Positions 28,978 to 36,869 of a stretch of DNA of 64,000 nt are shown here, in pieces. The stretch's first letter is position 1. The number at the start of each line of letters is the position of its first letter. A program made the translations under genes and the position numbers. Source of the stretch: Nonomuraea sp. PA05 (GTDB taxonomy: Bacteria; Actinomycetota; Actinomycetes; Streptosporangiales; Streptosporangiaceae); contig NZ_VSEY01000046.1 of NCBI RefSeq assembly GCF_008086045.1, positions 44,466-108,465 on the forward strand. Reading direction: 5' to 3'. The notes beneath the pieces are model-generated. The model saw nothing but the letters and a program-made list of their open reading frames with translations. It was not told where the DNA came from and did no database searches.

Positions 28978-29193
28978 ATGTACTCACAAGGTACCAAGGG
29001 GGTCAGCCGAATCAAGTCCTGGATCCAGGATCTCATCGCTTCCGCCGACTACGAGATCTGCGTGGAGCCCGACGAATTCGCCTTCCGGATGGGCTGGACC
29101 GTCACCAAGACCGGTTTCGGTTCGCGCAGGTACCGGGACCCACGGTTCGACCAGCTCCGCCAGCCACGCAAGGTGACAGAGGAGGTGTCCTGA
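28978..29193 (+). CDS. Small conjugative-element-like protein
   Basis: 71 aa from ATG 28978, with AAAGGGG upstream; an ATG at 28957 is less well placed. It is polar, with a predicted N-terminal helix (VSRIKSWIQDLIASADYEI) and a basic C-terminus. It lies one base before the next gene, so the two form an operon. Small proteins like this often precede the FtsK-like transfer gene in actinomycete integrative and conjugative elements; this assignment is from context. Confidence 0.6.
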   Translation: MYSQGTKGVSRIKSWIQDLIASADYEICVEPDEFAFRMGWTVTKTGFGSRRYRDPRFDQLRQPRKVTEEVS

Positions 29194-29194
29194 C

Positions 29195-29833
29195 ATGGCG
29201 AGGAACCCGCGCAACCAGATGTACCCGGCCAGTGAGGACCTCCCCGCCGCGCGTGGCGGATCCGTCCTGGCCAGGCTCTGGCGGGCGCGCACCGAGCTGC
29301 TGCTGCTCGGCGGGCTGGCGCTGCTCGTCATGACCCTGCTGAGCGCCGCGCAGCAGGGCCGGTGGGTGCCCTTCGTCCTGGTGGCCGGCGCGGTCTCGGT
29401 GCCCGCGGCCACCAGGTTCGGCCGCAACTGGGTCGCGGCGCACTTCTGGTGCGTGGTCTCCCGGCACCGCCTGCAGCGGACCTGCCTGGAGACCACCCTG
29501 CACACGAGGGCGGGCCGCATCCCGCTGGTGCTCTGGATCACGCCGACGACCACGGGCGAGAAGGCCCTGGTCATGACCAGGGCGGGCATCAGCGCCGAGA
29601 CGTTCGAGGCGTTCGGCGACGAGATCGCGGCGGCCTGCTGGGCCCGCAGCGTGAACGTCTACCGGCACCGCAGGCGGGCCCAGTTCCTCACCGTGGAGAT
29701 CGTCAGGCGCGACGAGGCGCCCGGCGCCACCTCCCCCGGGCTGGACCGCCTGTACGGCCGCAGAGCCTGGATCCCGCTGAGATCCGAGCTAGAGGAGCCG
29801 CCTGATCTGGTGGCACTGCCCCAGGCAGGCTGA
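29195..29833 (+). CDS. Two-helix membrane protein of conjugative-element type
   Basis: 212 aa. Two adjacent membrane helices (about 33-52 and 57-75) are followed by a cytoplasmic domain with the segments RIPLVLWITPTTTGEKALV and AGISAETFEAFGDEIAAACWA. This layout is like proteins encoded just before the FtsK/SpoIIIE-type transfer protein in actinomycete integrative elements (pSAM2-like). No FtsK, replication initiator, excisionase or integrase follows; the next gene is a chromosomal-type oxidoreductase. It is probably a remnant. Confidence 0.65.
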   Translation: MARNPRNQMYPASEDLPAARGGSVLARLWRARTELLLLGGLALLVMTLLSAAQQGRWVPFVLVAGAVSVPAATRFGRNWVAAHFWCVVSRHRLQRTCLETTLHTRAGRIPLVLWITPTTTGEKALVMTRAGISAETFEAFGDEIAAACWARSVNVYRHRRRAQFLTVEIVRRDEAPGATSPGLDRLYGRRAWIPLRSELEEPPDLVALPQAG

Positions 29834-29836
29834 AGA

Positions 29837-29861
29837 CCTAGGGAACGGGGCCGTCCCTAGG
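29837..29861 (+). terminator. Inverted repeat after the conjugative-type gene
   Basis: CCTAGGGA-N9-TCCCTAGG with perfect 8-bp arms, 3 bp after the stop. It forms a tandem with the stronger hairpin that follows. Confidence 0.55.
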
Positions 29862-29866
29862 GGTGC

Positions 29867-29898
29867 AAGCCCCGGAGACCGCGGGGGCTCCGGGGCTT
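29867..29898 (+). terminator. Strong hairpin terminator
   Basis: AAGCCCCGGAG / CTCCGGGGCTT, an 11-bp perfect stem with a 10-base loop. It isolates the element-like genes from the molybdo-oxidoreductase. Confidence 0.8.
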
Positions 29899-29924
29899 CC
29901 CCATGCGCCCGGTCCGCGCCAAGA

Positions 29925-29945
29925 TGAGTTCATCTGGCGAACTCA
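29925..29945. promoter_or_regulatory. Palindrome at the molybdo-oxidoreductase start
   Basis: TGAGTTC-N7-GAACTCA, perfect 7-bp arms, ending at the ribosome site AGGAG (29945-29949) of the next gene. It suits an operator that blocks transcription or translation initiation. Confidence 0.55.
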
Positions 29946-29954
29946 GGAGTCGTG

Positions 29955-32138
29955 ATGACGTCGACCGTCCACCGGACCTGTCCCCTGTGCGAGGCCGTCT
30001 GCGGCCTGACTCTCACCCTCGACGACGGCGGGCACGTGACCGGCGTCCGCGGAGACAAGGACGACCCGTTCAGCAAGGGGTTCATCTGCCCGAAGGGAGC
30101 CAGCCTCGGCCGCCTCGACGAGGACCCGGACCGGCTGAGCAAGCCGCTGATCAGGGAGGGCGACCTCTGGCGCGAGGTCGGCTGGGACGAGGCGTTCGCC
30201 GCCGTGCGGGCCGGCCTCGACCGGCTCGCGGACCGCCGCTCGACCGCCGTCTACCTCGGCAACCCCAACGCCCACACCATGGCGGGCGCCCTGTACGCCG
30301 CCCCGCTGATCAAGGCGCTGGGCACCCGCAACGTCTTCTCCGCCAGCACCGCCGACCAGATGCCCAAGCACGTGGCCAGCGGGCTCATGTTCGGCCATCC
30401 GCTGGCCATCCCGGTGCCCGACCTGGACAGGACCGACTTCCTGCTGATGCTGGGCGCCAACCCGCTGGAGTCCAACGGCTCCCTGTGCACCGCGCCCGAC
30501 TTCCCCGGCAGGCTCAAGGCCCTTCGCGGGCGCGGCGGCCGGCTCGTCGTGGTCGATCCGCGCCGCACGCGCACCGCCGCGCTGGCCGACGAGCACGTCT
30601 TCATCCGGCCTGGCGCGGACGCGTACCTGCTGTTCGGCATCGTCCACACGCTGTTCGCCGAGGACCTGATCAGCCCCGAGGGGTACGAGCTCAACGGGCT
30701 GGAGGAGGTGCGCCAGGCGGCCAAGCAGTTCCCGCCCGAGGTGGTGGCGCGGCGCACCGGGGTGCCCGCCGAGACGATCGTCCGGCTGGCCAGGGAGCTG
30801 GCCGCGGCGCGCACGGCCGCCGTCTACGCCAGGATCGGCACGTGCACGGCCGAGTTCGGCACGCTGGCCCAGTGGCTGGTGGACGTGCTCAACGTGCTCA
30901 CCGGCAACCTCGACAGGCCCGGTGGCGCGATGTTCCCCAAGCCCGCGACCGAGTTCGCCGGGCGGCGCAAGCCGTACGCGGTGGGCCGGTGGAAGAGCCG
31001 CGTCAGAGGCCTGCCGGAGACGAACGGCGAGCTGCCCGTGGCCACGCTGGCCGACGAGATCGAGACGCCGGGCGAGGGGCAGATCAGGTTCCTGCTGACG
31101 ATCGCGGGCAACCCCGTGCTGTCGGCGCCGCACGGCGACCGGCTGGACGCGGCCTTCCGCGAGCTCGACTTCATGGTGAGCGTGGACCCGTACCTGAACG
31201 AGACCACCAGGCACGCCAACGTCATCCTGCCTCCGCCGCGGGTCCTGCAATCGGGGCACTACGACTTCGCGCTGCTCGGGTTCGCCGTGCGCAACTACGC
31301 GCGTTACTCGCCGCCGCTGCTGCCGCTGGACGAGCGGCCGTCGGAGGCGCAGATCCTGGCCAGGCTGGCGATGATCGCCTCGGGTCTGGAGGGGGACCTC
31401 GACGCGTTCGTCATCGACGAGATGTTGCGCAAGGCCACTGAGACGCCGGGCTCGGGCGTCGAGGGGCGGGATCTGGCGGAGCTGCGCGACCTGCTGGAGG
31501 GCGAGTCGGGCAGCGAGCGGCGGCTGGACCTCATGCTGCGGCTCGGCCCGTACGGCGAGTGGGCCGGCAAGGGCGACCTGTCGCTGCGCAAGCTGCTCGA
31601 CAACCCGCACGGCCTCGACCTCGGCGCGCTGGAGCCCCGGCTGGGCGAGGTGCTCAGGACGGCCTCCGGGCTGATCGAGCTGGCGCCGCCGCAGCTCATG
31701 GAGGACGTCGAGCGGCTGCGCGGCAAGCTGGAGGAGGAGCCGCCGGAGATCGTCCTCATCGGGCGGCGGCACCTGCGCTCCAACAACAGCTGGATGCACA
31801 ACGTGGGCCCGCTGGTCGGCGGCAGCAACAGGTGCACGCTGCAGATCCACCCGTCCGACGTGGCCCGTCTCGGCCTGGACGGCGAGGCCGTGGTGCGCTC
31901 GGCGAAGGGCCAGGTCACGGTGCCCGTCGAGGCGACGGACACGATCATGCCGGGCGTCGTCAGCCTGCCGCACGGATGGGGTCACGCGGGCAGTGCCCAG
32001 AACGTGGCGGCCGAGCACGCGGGCGTCAGCGCGAACACGCTCACCGACGAGACGACCCTGGACGTTCCGAGTGGTAACGCAGTGTTCAACGGAGTTCCGG
32101 TCACGATTTCACCAACCGGGGTGATCATCGCACATTAG
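29955..32138 (+). CDS. Molybdopterin-dependent oxidoreductase (assimilatory/formate dehydrogenase-like)
   Basis: 727 aa from ATG 29955 (AGGAG upstream; GTG 29952 also in frame). The N-terminus binds one 4Fe-4S cluster through CPLCEAVCGL and FICPKG. Then come the bis-MGD-binding molybdopterin domains (about 55-560) and the C-terminal dinucleotide-binding barrel (about 600-727; HLRSNNSWMHN, then RCTLQIHPSDVARLGL). The length and lack of a Tat signal point to a cytoplasmic enzyme. The substrate is not evident. Neighbouring genes encode a Rieske-type membrane protein that could donate electrons. No molybdenum cofactor genes are nearby. Confidence 0.9.
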   Translation: MTSTVHRTCPLCEAVCGLTLTLDDGGHVTGVRGDKDDPFSKGFICPKGASLGRLDEDPDRLSKPLIREGDLWREVGWDEAFAAVRAGLDRLADRRSTAVYLGNPNAHTMAGALYAAPLIKALGTRNVFSASTADQMPKHVASGLMFGHPLAIPVPDLDRTDFLLMLGANPLESNGSLCTAPDFPGRLKALRGRGGRLVVVDPRRTRTAALADEHVFIRPGADAYLLFGIVHTLFAEDLISPEGYELNGLEEVRQAAKQFPPEVVARRTGVPAETIVRLARELAAARTAAVYARIGTCTAEFGTLAQWLVDVLNVLTGNLDRPGGAMFPKPATEFAGRRKPYAVGRWKSRVRGLPETNGELPVATLADEIETPGEGQIRFLLTIAGNPVLSAPHGDRLDAAFRELDFMVSVDPYLNETTRHANVILPPPRVLQSGHYDFALLGFAVRNYARYSPPLLPLDERPSEAQILARLAMIASGLEGDLDAFVIDEMLRKATETPGSGVEGRDLAELRDLLEGESGSERRLDLMLRLGPYGEWAGKGDLSLRKLLDNPHGLDLGALEPRLGEVLRTASGLIELAPPQLMEDVERLRGKLEEEPPEIVLIGRRHLRSNNSWMHNVGPLVGGSNRCTLQIHPSDVARLGLDGEAVVRSAKGQVTVPVEATDTIMPGVVSLPHGWGHAGSAQNVAAEHAGVSANTLTDETTLDVPSGNAVFNGVPVTISPTGVIIAH

Positions 32139-32148
32139 GGTGTCGCGC

Positions 32149-32751
32149 GTGACTATCGCGCCAGAAGAGGACCGCCTGAACGCCCAGATCGCCTTCGCCA
32201 TCGAGATCGACAAGTTGAAGCGGATCATCCGTCGCAACCATCTCATCGACGGTTCGCGGCGGGAGAACTCCGCCGAGCACTCCTGGTACGTGGGCACGCT
32301 GGCGATGGTCCTCGGGGAGCACGCCCCACCCGGAACGGACCTCCAGCGGGTGGTGGCCATGTTGTTGGTGCACGACCTGGTGGAGATCGACGCGGGTGAC
32401 ACGTTCATCTACGACACGGTGGCGGTCGAGGTCCAGGCCGAGGCCGAGCGGGCCGCCGCCGACCGCATCTTCGGCCTGCTCCCGGACGAGCAGGGGGTGT
32501 GGCTGAGAGAGCTGTGGGACGAGTTCGAGGCCAGGAAGACGCCGGAGTCGAGGTTCGCCAAGGCGCTCGACCGTTTCGCCCCGATCCTGGCCAACCATCA
32601 CACCGAGGGCGGCACCTGGCCGCTGTTCAAGGTGACGGCAGGGCAGGTGAAGGAGAAGATCCGGATCATCGAGGAGGGCTCGCCCTCGCTCGGCGCGTAC
32701 GCGTCGGAACTGGTCGAACTCTCGGTGGCCAGGGGACACCTGTCCGAGTGA
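32149..32751 (+). CDS. HD-domain hydrolase (YfbR-like 5'-nucleotidase family)
   Basis: 200 aa from GTG 32149 (AGGGTG upstream); GTG 32140 is an alternative. HD-superfamily metal ligands are visible as ENSAEHSWYVG, LLVHDLVEIDAGD and the later Asp in ALDRFAPIL. This family (E. coli YfbR, human HDDC2) hydrolyses 5'-deoxynucleoside monophosphates. It starts only 10 bp after the oxidoreductase stop and is probably co-transcribed. A functional link to that enzyme is not obvious. Confidence 0.88.
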   Translation: MTIAPEEDRLNAQIAFAIEIDKLKRIIRRNHLIDGSRRENSAEHSWYVGTLAMVLGEHAPPGTDLQRVVAMLLVHDLVEIDAGDTFIYDTVAVEVQAEAERAAADRIFGLLPDEQGVWLRELWDEFEARKTPESRFAKALDRFAPILANHHTEGGTWPLFKVTAGQVKEKIRIIEEGSPSLGAYASELVELSVARGHLSE

Positions 32752-32781
32752 TCCCCACATGGCCGGGGTAGGGGACTTGTC

Positions 32782-33693
32782 GTGAAAGAGACAGTACGCG
32801 CGAGACGTCGGCAGTTGCGGGGTTTCGCCGGGCCGGTCGCCATCGCCGATCGGCTCGAGAAGTCGAAGGCCATGGACACGCCGATCAGGGGGCTGGCCAA
32901 GGCCGTGCGGCAGCGGCTGCGCCAGGGCCGCCTGCGCGACCTGCTGCACGGCGTCCCCATCGGAGAGCCGGTGCATCCGCCCCTGGCGACGGTCAGTTTG
33001 GGCTGCTGGCTCTCCACCGCCGTGCTGGACCTGGCGAAGGCCGACCCGCGGGCGGCCCGCCTGCTGCTGGCCACCGGCCTGGTCAACGCCCTGCCCACGG
33101 TGGCGGCGGGGCTGACCGACTGGTCCTCGCTGCACCGCGAGCAGCAGCGGGTGGGTTTCGTGCACATGGCGGCGAACCTGACCGCGCTCGGCCTCCTGAC
33201 CGCCTCCCTCATGGCCCGGATGCGCGGACGCGAGCGACCCGGCCGGATGCTCTCCTACGCGGGGCTGGCCGTGGGCGGGCTCGGCGCCTATCTCGGCGGG
33301 CATCTGGCCTACCGGCAGGCCGCCGGGGCCAACCACGCGCCGCAGGTGACGCACCTGGTGCCGCTGGGCTGGCACGACCTGTGCCCGCTCAAGGACCTGC
33401 CCGACGGACGTCCGGTGGCCAGGCGGCTGGGCTACATCCAGCTCTTCGTGCTGCGCCAGGGTGACGGCGTCACCGTGCTGGCCGATCGCTGCCCGCACCT
33501 GGCGGGGCCGCTGCACCAGGGCAGGCTCGTCATGGAGGACGGCGAGGCGTGCGTGGTGTGCCCGTGGCACAGCAGCACGTTCCGGCTGGCCGACGGCTCG
33601 GTCAAGCACGGTCCGGCTACCGCGCCCGCGCCCGTGTTCGAGACGCGGATCAGACGGGACGGCACCATCCAGGTACGCCCGGGGTTGACCTGA
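32782..33693 (+). CDS. Rieske 2Fe-2S protein with DUF2231 membrane domain
   Basis: 303 aa. The N-terminal half (about 45-195) has four hydrophobic helices of the DUF2231 type (HPPLATVSLGCWLSTAVLDL, AGLTDWSSL). The C-terminal Rieske domain (about 205-303) has cluster ligands in DRCPHLAGPLH and VCPWHSSTFRL. It is probably an inner-membrane electron carrier. GTG start 30 bp after the HD gene, so an operon with the molybdo-oxidoreductase is plausible. DUF2231-Rieske fusions are common in actinomycetes without an assigned partner. Confidence 0.9.
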   Translation: MKETVRARRRQLRGFAGPVAIADRLEKSKAMDTPIRGLAKAVRQRLRQGRLRDLLHGVPIGEPVHPPLATVSLGCWLSTAVLDLAKADPRAARLLLATGLVNALPTVAAGLTDWSSLHREQQRVGFVHMAANLTALGLLTASLMARMRGRERPGRMLSYAGLAVGGLGAYLGGHLAYRQAAGANHAPQVTHLVPLGWHDLCPLKDLPDGRPVARRLGYIQLFVLRQGDGVTVLADRCPHLAGPLHQGRLVMEDGEACVVCPWHSSTFRLADGSVKHGPATAPAPVFETRIRRDGTIQVRPGLT

Positions 33694-33722
33694 AGTTTGG
33701 TTGAGGTCCTACCGTCGAGGTC

Positions 33723-34547
33723 ATGAGCAAAATTCTTGTGACCGGTGCGACCGGAAATGTCGGCAGCCATGTGGTGTCCCAGCTCGCCGCGGCGGGCCTC
33801 GACATGCGGGCGTTCGCCAGGCGGCCCGAGCGGGTCCAGGCGGGCGTGGAGGTCGTGCAGGGCGATCTGACCGCCCCCGAGACGCTCGAACCGGCGTTGA
33901 AGGACGTGGAGAGCGTGTTCCTGCTCTGGCCTGGCTTCACGACGGGCAACGCGGCCGAGGCGGTGGAGAGGATCGCCGAGCACGCGCGGCGGGTGGTGTA
34001 CCTGTCGGCGCTGATGCCCGGCAGCGAGGACGCCGCCGGCCACTACGGCGAGATCGAAGGGCTGATCAGGCGCTCCGGGCTCGGCTGGACGTTCCTGCGG
34101 CCGGGCGGGTTCGCGGCCAACACGCTGGGGTGGGCGGACCAGGTCAGGCAGGGTGTGGTGCGCTGGCCGTACGGGCAGGCGTCGCGGGCGCTGATCCACG
34201 AGAAGGACATCGCGGCGGTGGCCGTGCACGTGCTCACGTCCGCGGGGCACAACGGGGCCGCGTACGCCATGACAGGGCCCGCGGAGCTGACCCAGGCGGA
34301 GCAGGTGCGGCTGATCGGTGAGGCCGTGGGACGTGAGGTGCGGTGGGAGGAGCAGCCGCCCGAGGAGGCGCGTGAGCGGTTGCTGGCGGCTTGGGGGGAC
34401 GAGGCGTTCGTGCAGAGCGCGCTGAAGGCCTGGGAGAGCTTCGTCGAGCACCCCGAGCGGGCCACCGACACCGTGCGGCGGCTGCTGGGGCGGCCGGCGC
34501 TGAGCTTCCGCCAGTGGGCCGAGGACCACGTGGCGGACTTCCGCTGA
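33723..34547 (+). CDS. NmrA-like NAD(P)-binding protein
   Basis: 274 aa, atypical short-chain dehydrogenase. The Rossmann motif is TGATGNVGSHVVSQL at about residue 7. The protein lacks the catalytic YxxxK expected of a standard dehydrogenase, as usual for NmrA/HSCARG-type sensors and quinone reductases. The C-terminal part (GPAELTQAEQVRLIGEAVGR) is typical. GAGG precedes the ATG. It lies 29 bp after the Rieske gene. Redox sensing or NAD(P)H-dependent reduction is likely; the partner is unknown. Confidence 0.9.
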   Translation: MSKILVTGATGNVGSHVVSQLAAAGLDMRAFARRPERVQAGVEVVQGDLTAPETLEPALKDVESVFLLWPGFTTGNAAEAVERIAEHARRVVYLSALMPGSEDAAGHYGEIEGLIRRSGLGWTFLRPGGFAANTLGWADQVRQGVVRWPYGQASRALIHEKDIAAVAVHVLTSAGHNGAAYAMTGPAELTQAEQVRLIGEAVGREVRWEEQPPEEARERLLAAWGDEAFVQSALKAWESFVEHPERATDTVRRLLGRPALSFRQWAEDHVADFR

Positions 34548-34564
34548 TCGCACTGCACTCCAAC

Positions 34565-34690
34565 ACCGCCTGGCGCACCGCGCCGCACTGCCTGACGCGC
34601 CGCCTTACCTGACGCACCGTGCCGCCTGACGCACCGCGCCGCACTGCCTGACGCACCGCACTGCCTGACGCACCGTGCCGCCGACGCCGC
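34565..34690. repeat. Short tandem repeats after the NmrA-like gene
   Basis: Degenerate direct repeats built on CTGACGCACCG and CCGCGCCGCACTGC, at least four copies of the first core in about 90 bp. Not part of any supported gene. Confidence 0.75.
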
Positions 34691-34749
34691 TCGACGGACC
34701 CGGCGACGCGCGTACACCCCCCAAGGACCTCCGCCGACGTGCGGCGGGA

Positions 34750-34998
34750 TCACCCGGCGGCGGCGGTGCGCCCGTCCGGGGGCTCGTCGGCGGGGTGCTC
34801 GACGAGGGCGAGGATGCGGCTGGACATGAATCGGGCCGTGCGCACCGGCGTGCCGCTGCGCGTGACCTCGCTCACCTCCACGAGCCCCCGCCGGTTGGCC
34901 ACCTCCACCCGCCTGCCCGCGCGGGTGGCCGTGATCTCGTAGGTGCGCGGCGACGTGCCTCCGGCGTCGATGACGATCTCCACCCGGTCACCTTTCAT
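34750..34998 (-). CDS. Small hypothetical protein (82 aa)
   Basis: ATG at 34998. Start MKGDRVEIVIDAGGTSPRTY, then a beta-rich pattern (YEITATRAGRRVEVANRRG, VEVSEVTRSGTPVRTARF) and a short disordered tail. It is probably a small beta-barrel or cytosolic domain. It follows the TauE gene by 23 bp on the same strand. Seen as a conserved-type actinobacterial protein, but the family is not recognised. Confidence 0.65.
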   Translation of the reverse strand: MKGDRVEIVIDAGGTSPRTYEITATRAGRRVEVANRRGLVEVSEVTRSGTPVRTARFMSSRILALVEHPADEPPDGRTAAAG

Positions 34999-35021
34999 AC
35001 CGGGTTCATACCCATCGGCGA

Positions 35022-35777
35022 TTATCCGTACACCAGTACGATAATGGCCACGACACCCACGCACACGATGACCCCGCGCAGCACCGGGGCGGGGATGCGC
35101 CGCCCGAGCCTGGCCCCGAGGAAGCCGCCCACGGTGGCCCCCGCCGCCACGCCCGCGGCGGCCTGCCAGTCCACGTCGGCGGCCACGATGAAGAACGCGG
35201 CCGCCACCCCGTTGACGATCATCGCGAGCACGTTCTTGGCGGCGTTCACCCGCTGGAGGCCGTCGTCGAGGAAGATGCCGAGCAGTCCGATCAGCAGCAC
35301 CCCCTGTGCCGCGCCGAAGTAGCCGCCGTAGACGCCCGCGCCCAGCACGCCCAGCCACAGGGCCGCACCGCCGTGCGGATGCGGCTGCCGCCGGCGCGCG
35401 GCCACCCACGTGTTGAGCCTGGGCTGCGTCACGACGAGCACGCAGGCCAGCGCGATGAGGGCGACGACCACGATCTCGAACACGTCGGGATCGAGGAACA
35501 GCAGCAGGATCCCGCCGATCAGCGCGCCCAGCGCGGAGGCCGCGCCCAGCCGCAGCAGGCGGTCGCGCTGCCCCTGCAGCTCGGTGCGGTAGCCGAAGGC
35601 GGCGCTGAAGGAGCCGGGGACGAGACCGACGGTGTTGGAGACGTTCGCGATGACGGGGTCGACGCCCAGCGCCACCAGGGTGGGGAAGGTGATCAGCGAC
35701 CCCGACCCGACCACCGCGTTGATGGCGCCGGCCACCACACCGGCGGCGCACACCGCGGCCAGCTCCCAGCCCGTCAC
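35022..35777 (-). CDS. TauE/SafE-family sulfite or organosulfonate exporter
   Basis: 251 aa from GTG 35777 (TGGAGGG 5 bases upstream; the TTG at 35789 is poorly placed). Eight or so hydrophobic helices with the family motifs GAINAVVGSGSLITFPTLVALG near the N-terminus and the mirrored GVYGGYFGAAQGVLLIGLLG in the second half. Inner membrane. The substrate (sulfite, sulfoacetate or another organosulfur anion) cannot be resolved. Followed closely by the 82-aa gene. Confidence 0.9.
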   Translation of the reverse strand: MTGWELAAVCAAGVVAGAINAVVGSGSLITFPTLVALGVDPVIANVSNTVGLVPGSFSAAFGYRTELQGQRDRLLRLGAASALGALIGGILLLFLDPDVFEIVVVALIALACVLVVTQPRLNTWVAARRRQPHPHGGAALWLGVLGAGVYGGYFGAAQGVLLIGLLGIFLDDGLQRVNAAKNVLAMIVNGVAAAFFIVAADVDWQAAAGVAAGATVGGFLGARLGRRIPAPVLRGVIVCVGVVAIIVLVYG

Positions 35778-35836
35778 GAAACCCTCCAAGCAGCCGCCGC
35801 GTGGTGCCCCGTCGGGCCGCGGCGTCGGCGGGGTTC

Positions 35837-36760
35837 CTACGGGCTGTCCTGTCCCTTGGGGGGTGTGAACAGGCCGCCCAGGTTCTCCAGGACCTTGCCC
35901 ATCTCAGAGGGGACGATCCAGATCTTATTGGCGTCGCCCTTGGCGATCTCGGGCAGGGTCTGGAGGTACTGGTAGGCGAGCAGGTGCTGGTCCGGGTTGC
36001 CCTCGTGGATGGCCTTGAACACCATGCCGATCGCGTCCGCCTGCCCCTTGGCGCGCATGGCCTGGGCCTCCGCCTCCGCCTGCGCGCGCAGCACGGCGGC
36101 CTCCGCCTCGCCGCGCGCCCGCAGCACCGAGGCCTGCTTCTCGCCCTCGGCGGCCAGGATCGCCGCCTGGCGCTGCCCCTCGGCGGTCAGCACGGCGGCG
36201 CGCTTGTCGCGGTCGGCGCGCATCTGCTTCTCCATCGAGTCCTGGATGGAGGCGGGCGGGTCGATGGCCTTCAGCTCGACCCGGTTGACCCGGATGCCCC
36301 ACTTGCCGGTCGTCTCGTCCAGCACGCCGCGCAGCGCGGTGTTGATGTCCTCACGGGAGGTCAGCGTGTGTTCCAGGTCCATGCCGCCGACCACGTTGCG
36401 CAGCGTCGTGACGGTGAGCTGCTCGACGCCGACCAGGAAGTTCGCGATCTCGTACGTGGCCGCCTTCGGGTTGGTGACCTGGAAGTAGATGACGGTGTCG
36501 ATGGAGACCACGAGATTGTCGGAGGTGATCACCGGCTGCGGCGGGAACGACACCACCTGCTCGCGCAGGTCGATCATGTCCTTGATCCGGTCGATGAAGG
36601 GCACCACCAGGTTCAGGCCCGGCGTGAGCGTGCGGTGGTAACGCCCGAGGCGCTCGACGATGGCGGCCGTGGCCTGGGGGATGATGCGGATCGTGCGGGC
36701 CACCCCGAAGCCCACCGCCGCGACCACGACCAGGGCGACGATGAGCTGCTCGACGGACAT
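35837..36760 (-). CDS. SPFH/Band 7 membrane scaffold protein (paraslipin-like)
   Basis: 307 aa. One N-terminal membrane helix (about 5-24), then the SPFH domain (about 25-200; GLNLVVPFIDRIKDMIDLREQ and INTALRGVLDETTGKWGIRVNRVEL). An Ala/Glu-rich coiled coil (about 200-265) drives oligomerisation. Such proteins organise membrane microdomains and protect against membrane stress. A NfeD partner gene, often adjacent, is not present here. ATG start. Confidence 0.92.
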   Translation of the reverse strand: MSVEQLIVALVVVAAVGFGVARTIRIIPQATAAIVERLGRYHRTLTPGLNLVVPFIDRIKDMIDLREQVVSFPPQPVITSDNLVVSIDTVIYFQVTNPKAATYEIANFLVGVEQLTVTTLRNVVGGMDLEHTLTSREDINTALRGVLDETTGKWGIRVNRVELKAIDPPASIQDSMEKQMRADRDKRAAVLTAEGQRQAAILAAEGEKQASVLRARGEAEAAVLRAQAEAEAQAMRAKGQADAIGMVFKAIHEGNPDQHLLAYQYLQTLPEIAKGDANKIWIVPSEMGKVLENLGGLFTPPKGQDSP

Positions 36761-36869
36761 GGCGACGCTCCGGAGTCGAGGGAACCGACTTCGTAGATCC
36801 TATTTGGTTTTAGGTATCGGCGTCTTTTATCACCATAAATGGCGATCTAGCGAGCGCGCGGGTCCGGCG

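Noticed and set aside
28304..29176. 290-codon plus-strand frame over the element-like region
   Set aside because: Overlaps the regulator gene start and the better-supported small genes, and its composition is not coding-like.
29925..29945. Palindrome considered as another HAIR element
   Set aside because: It has the same 7-7-7 geometry, but the arms (TGAGTTC) do not match CTTGAGT, so HspR binding is unlikely.
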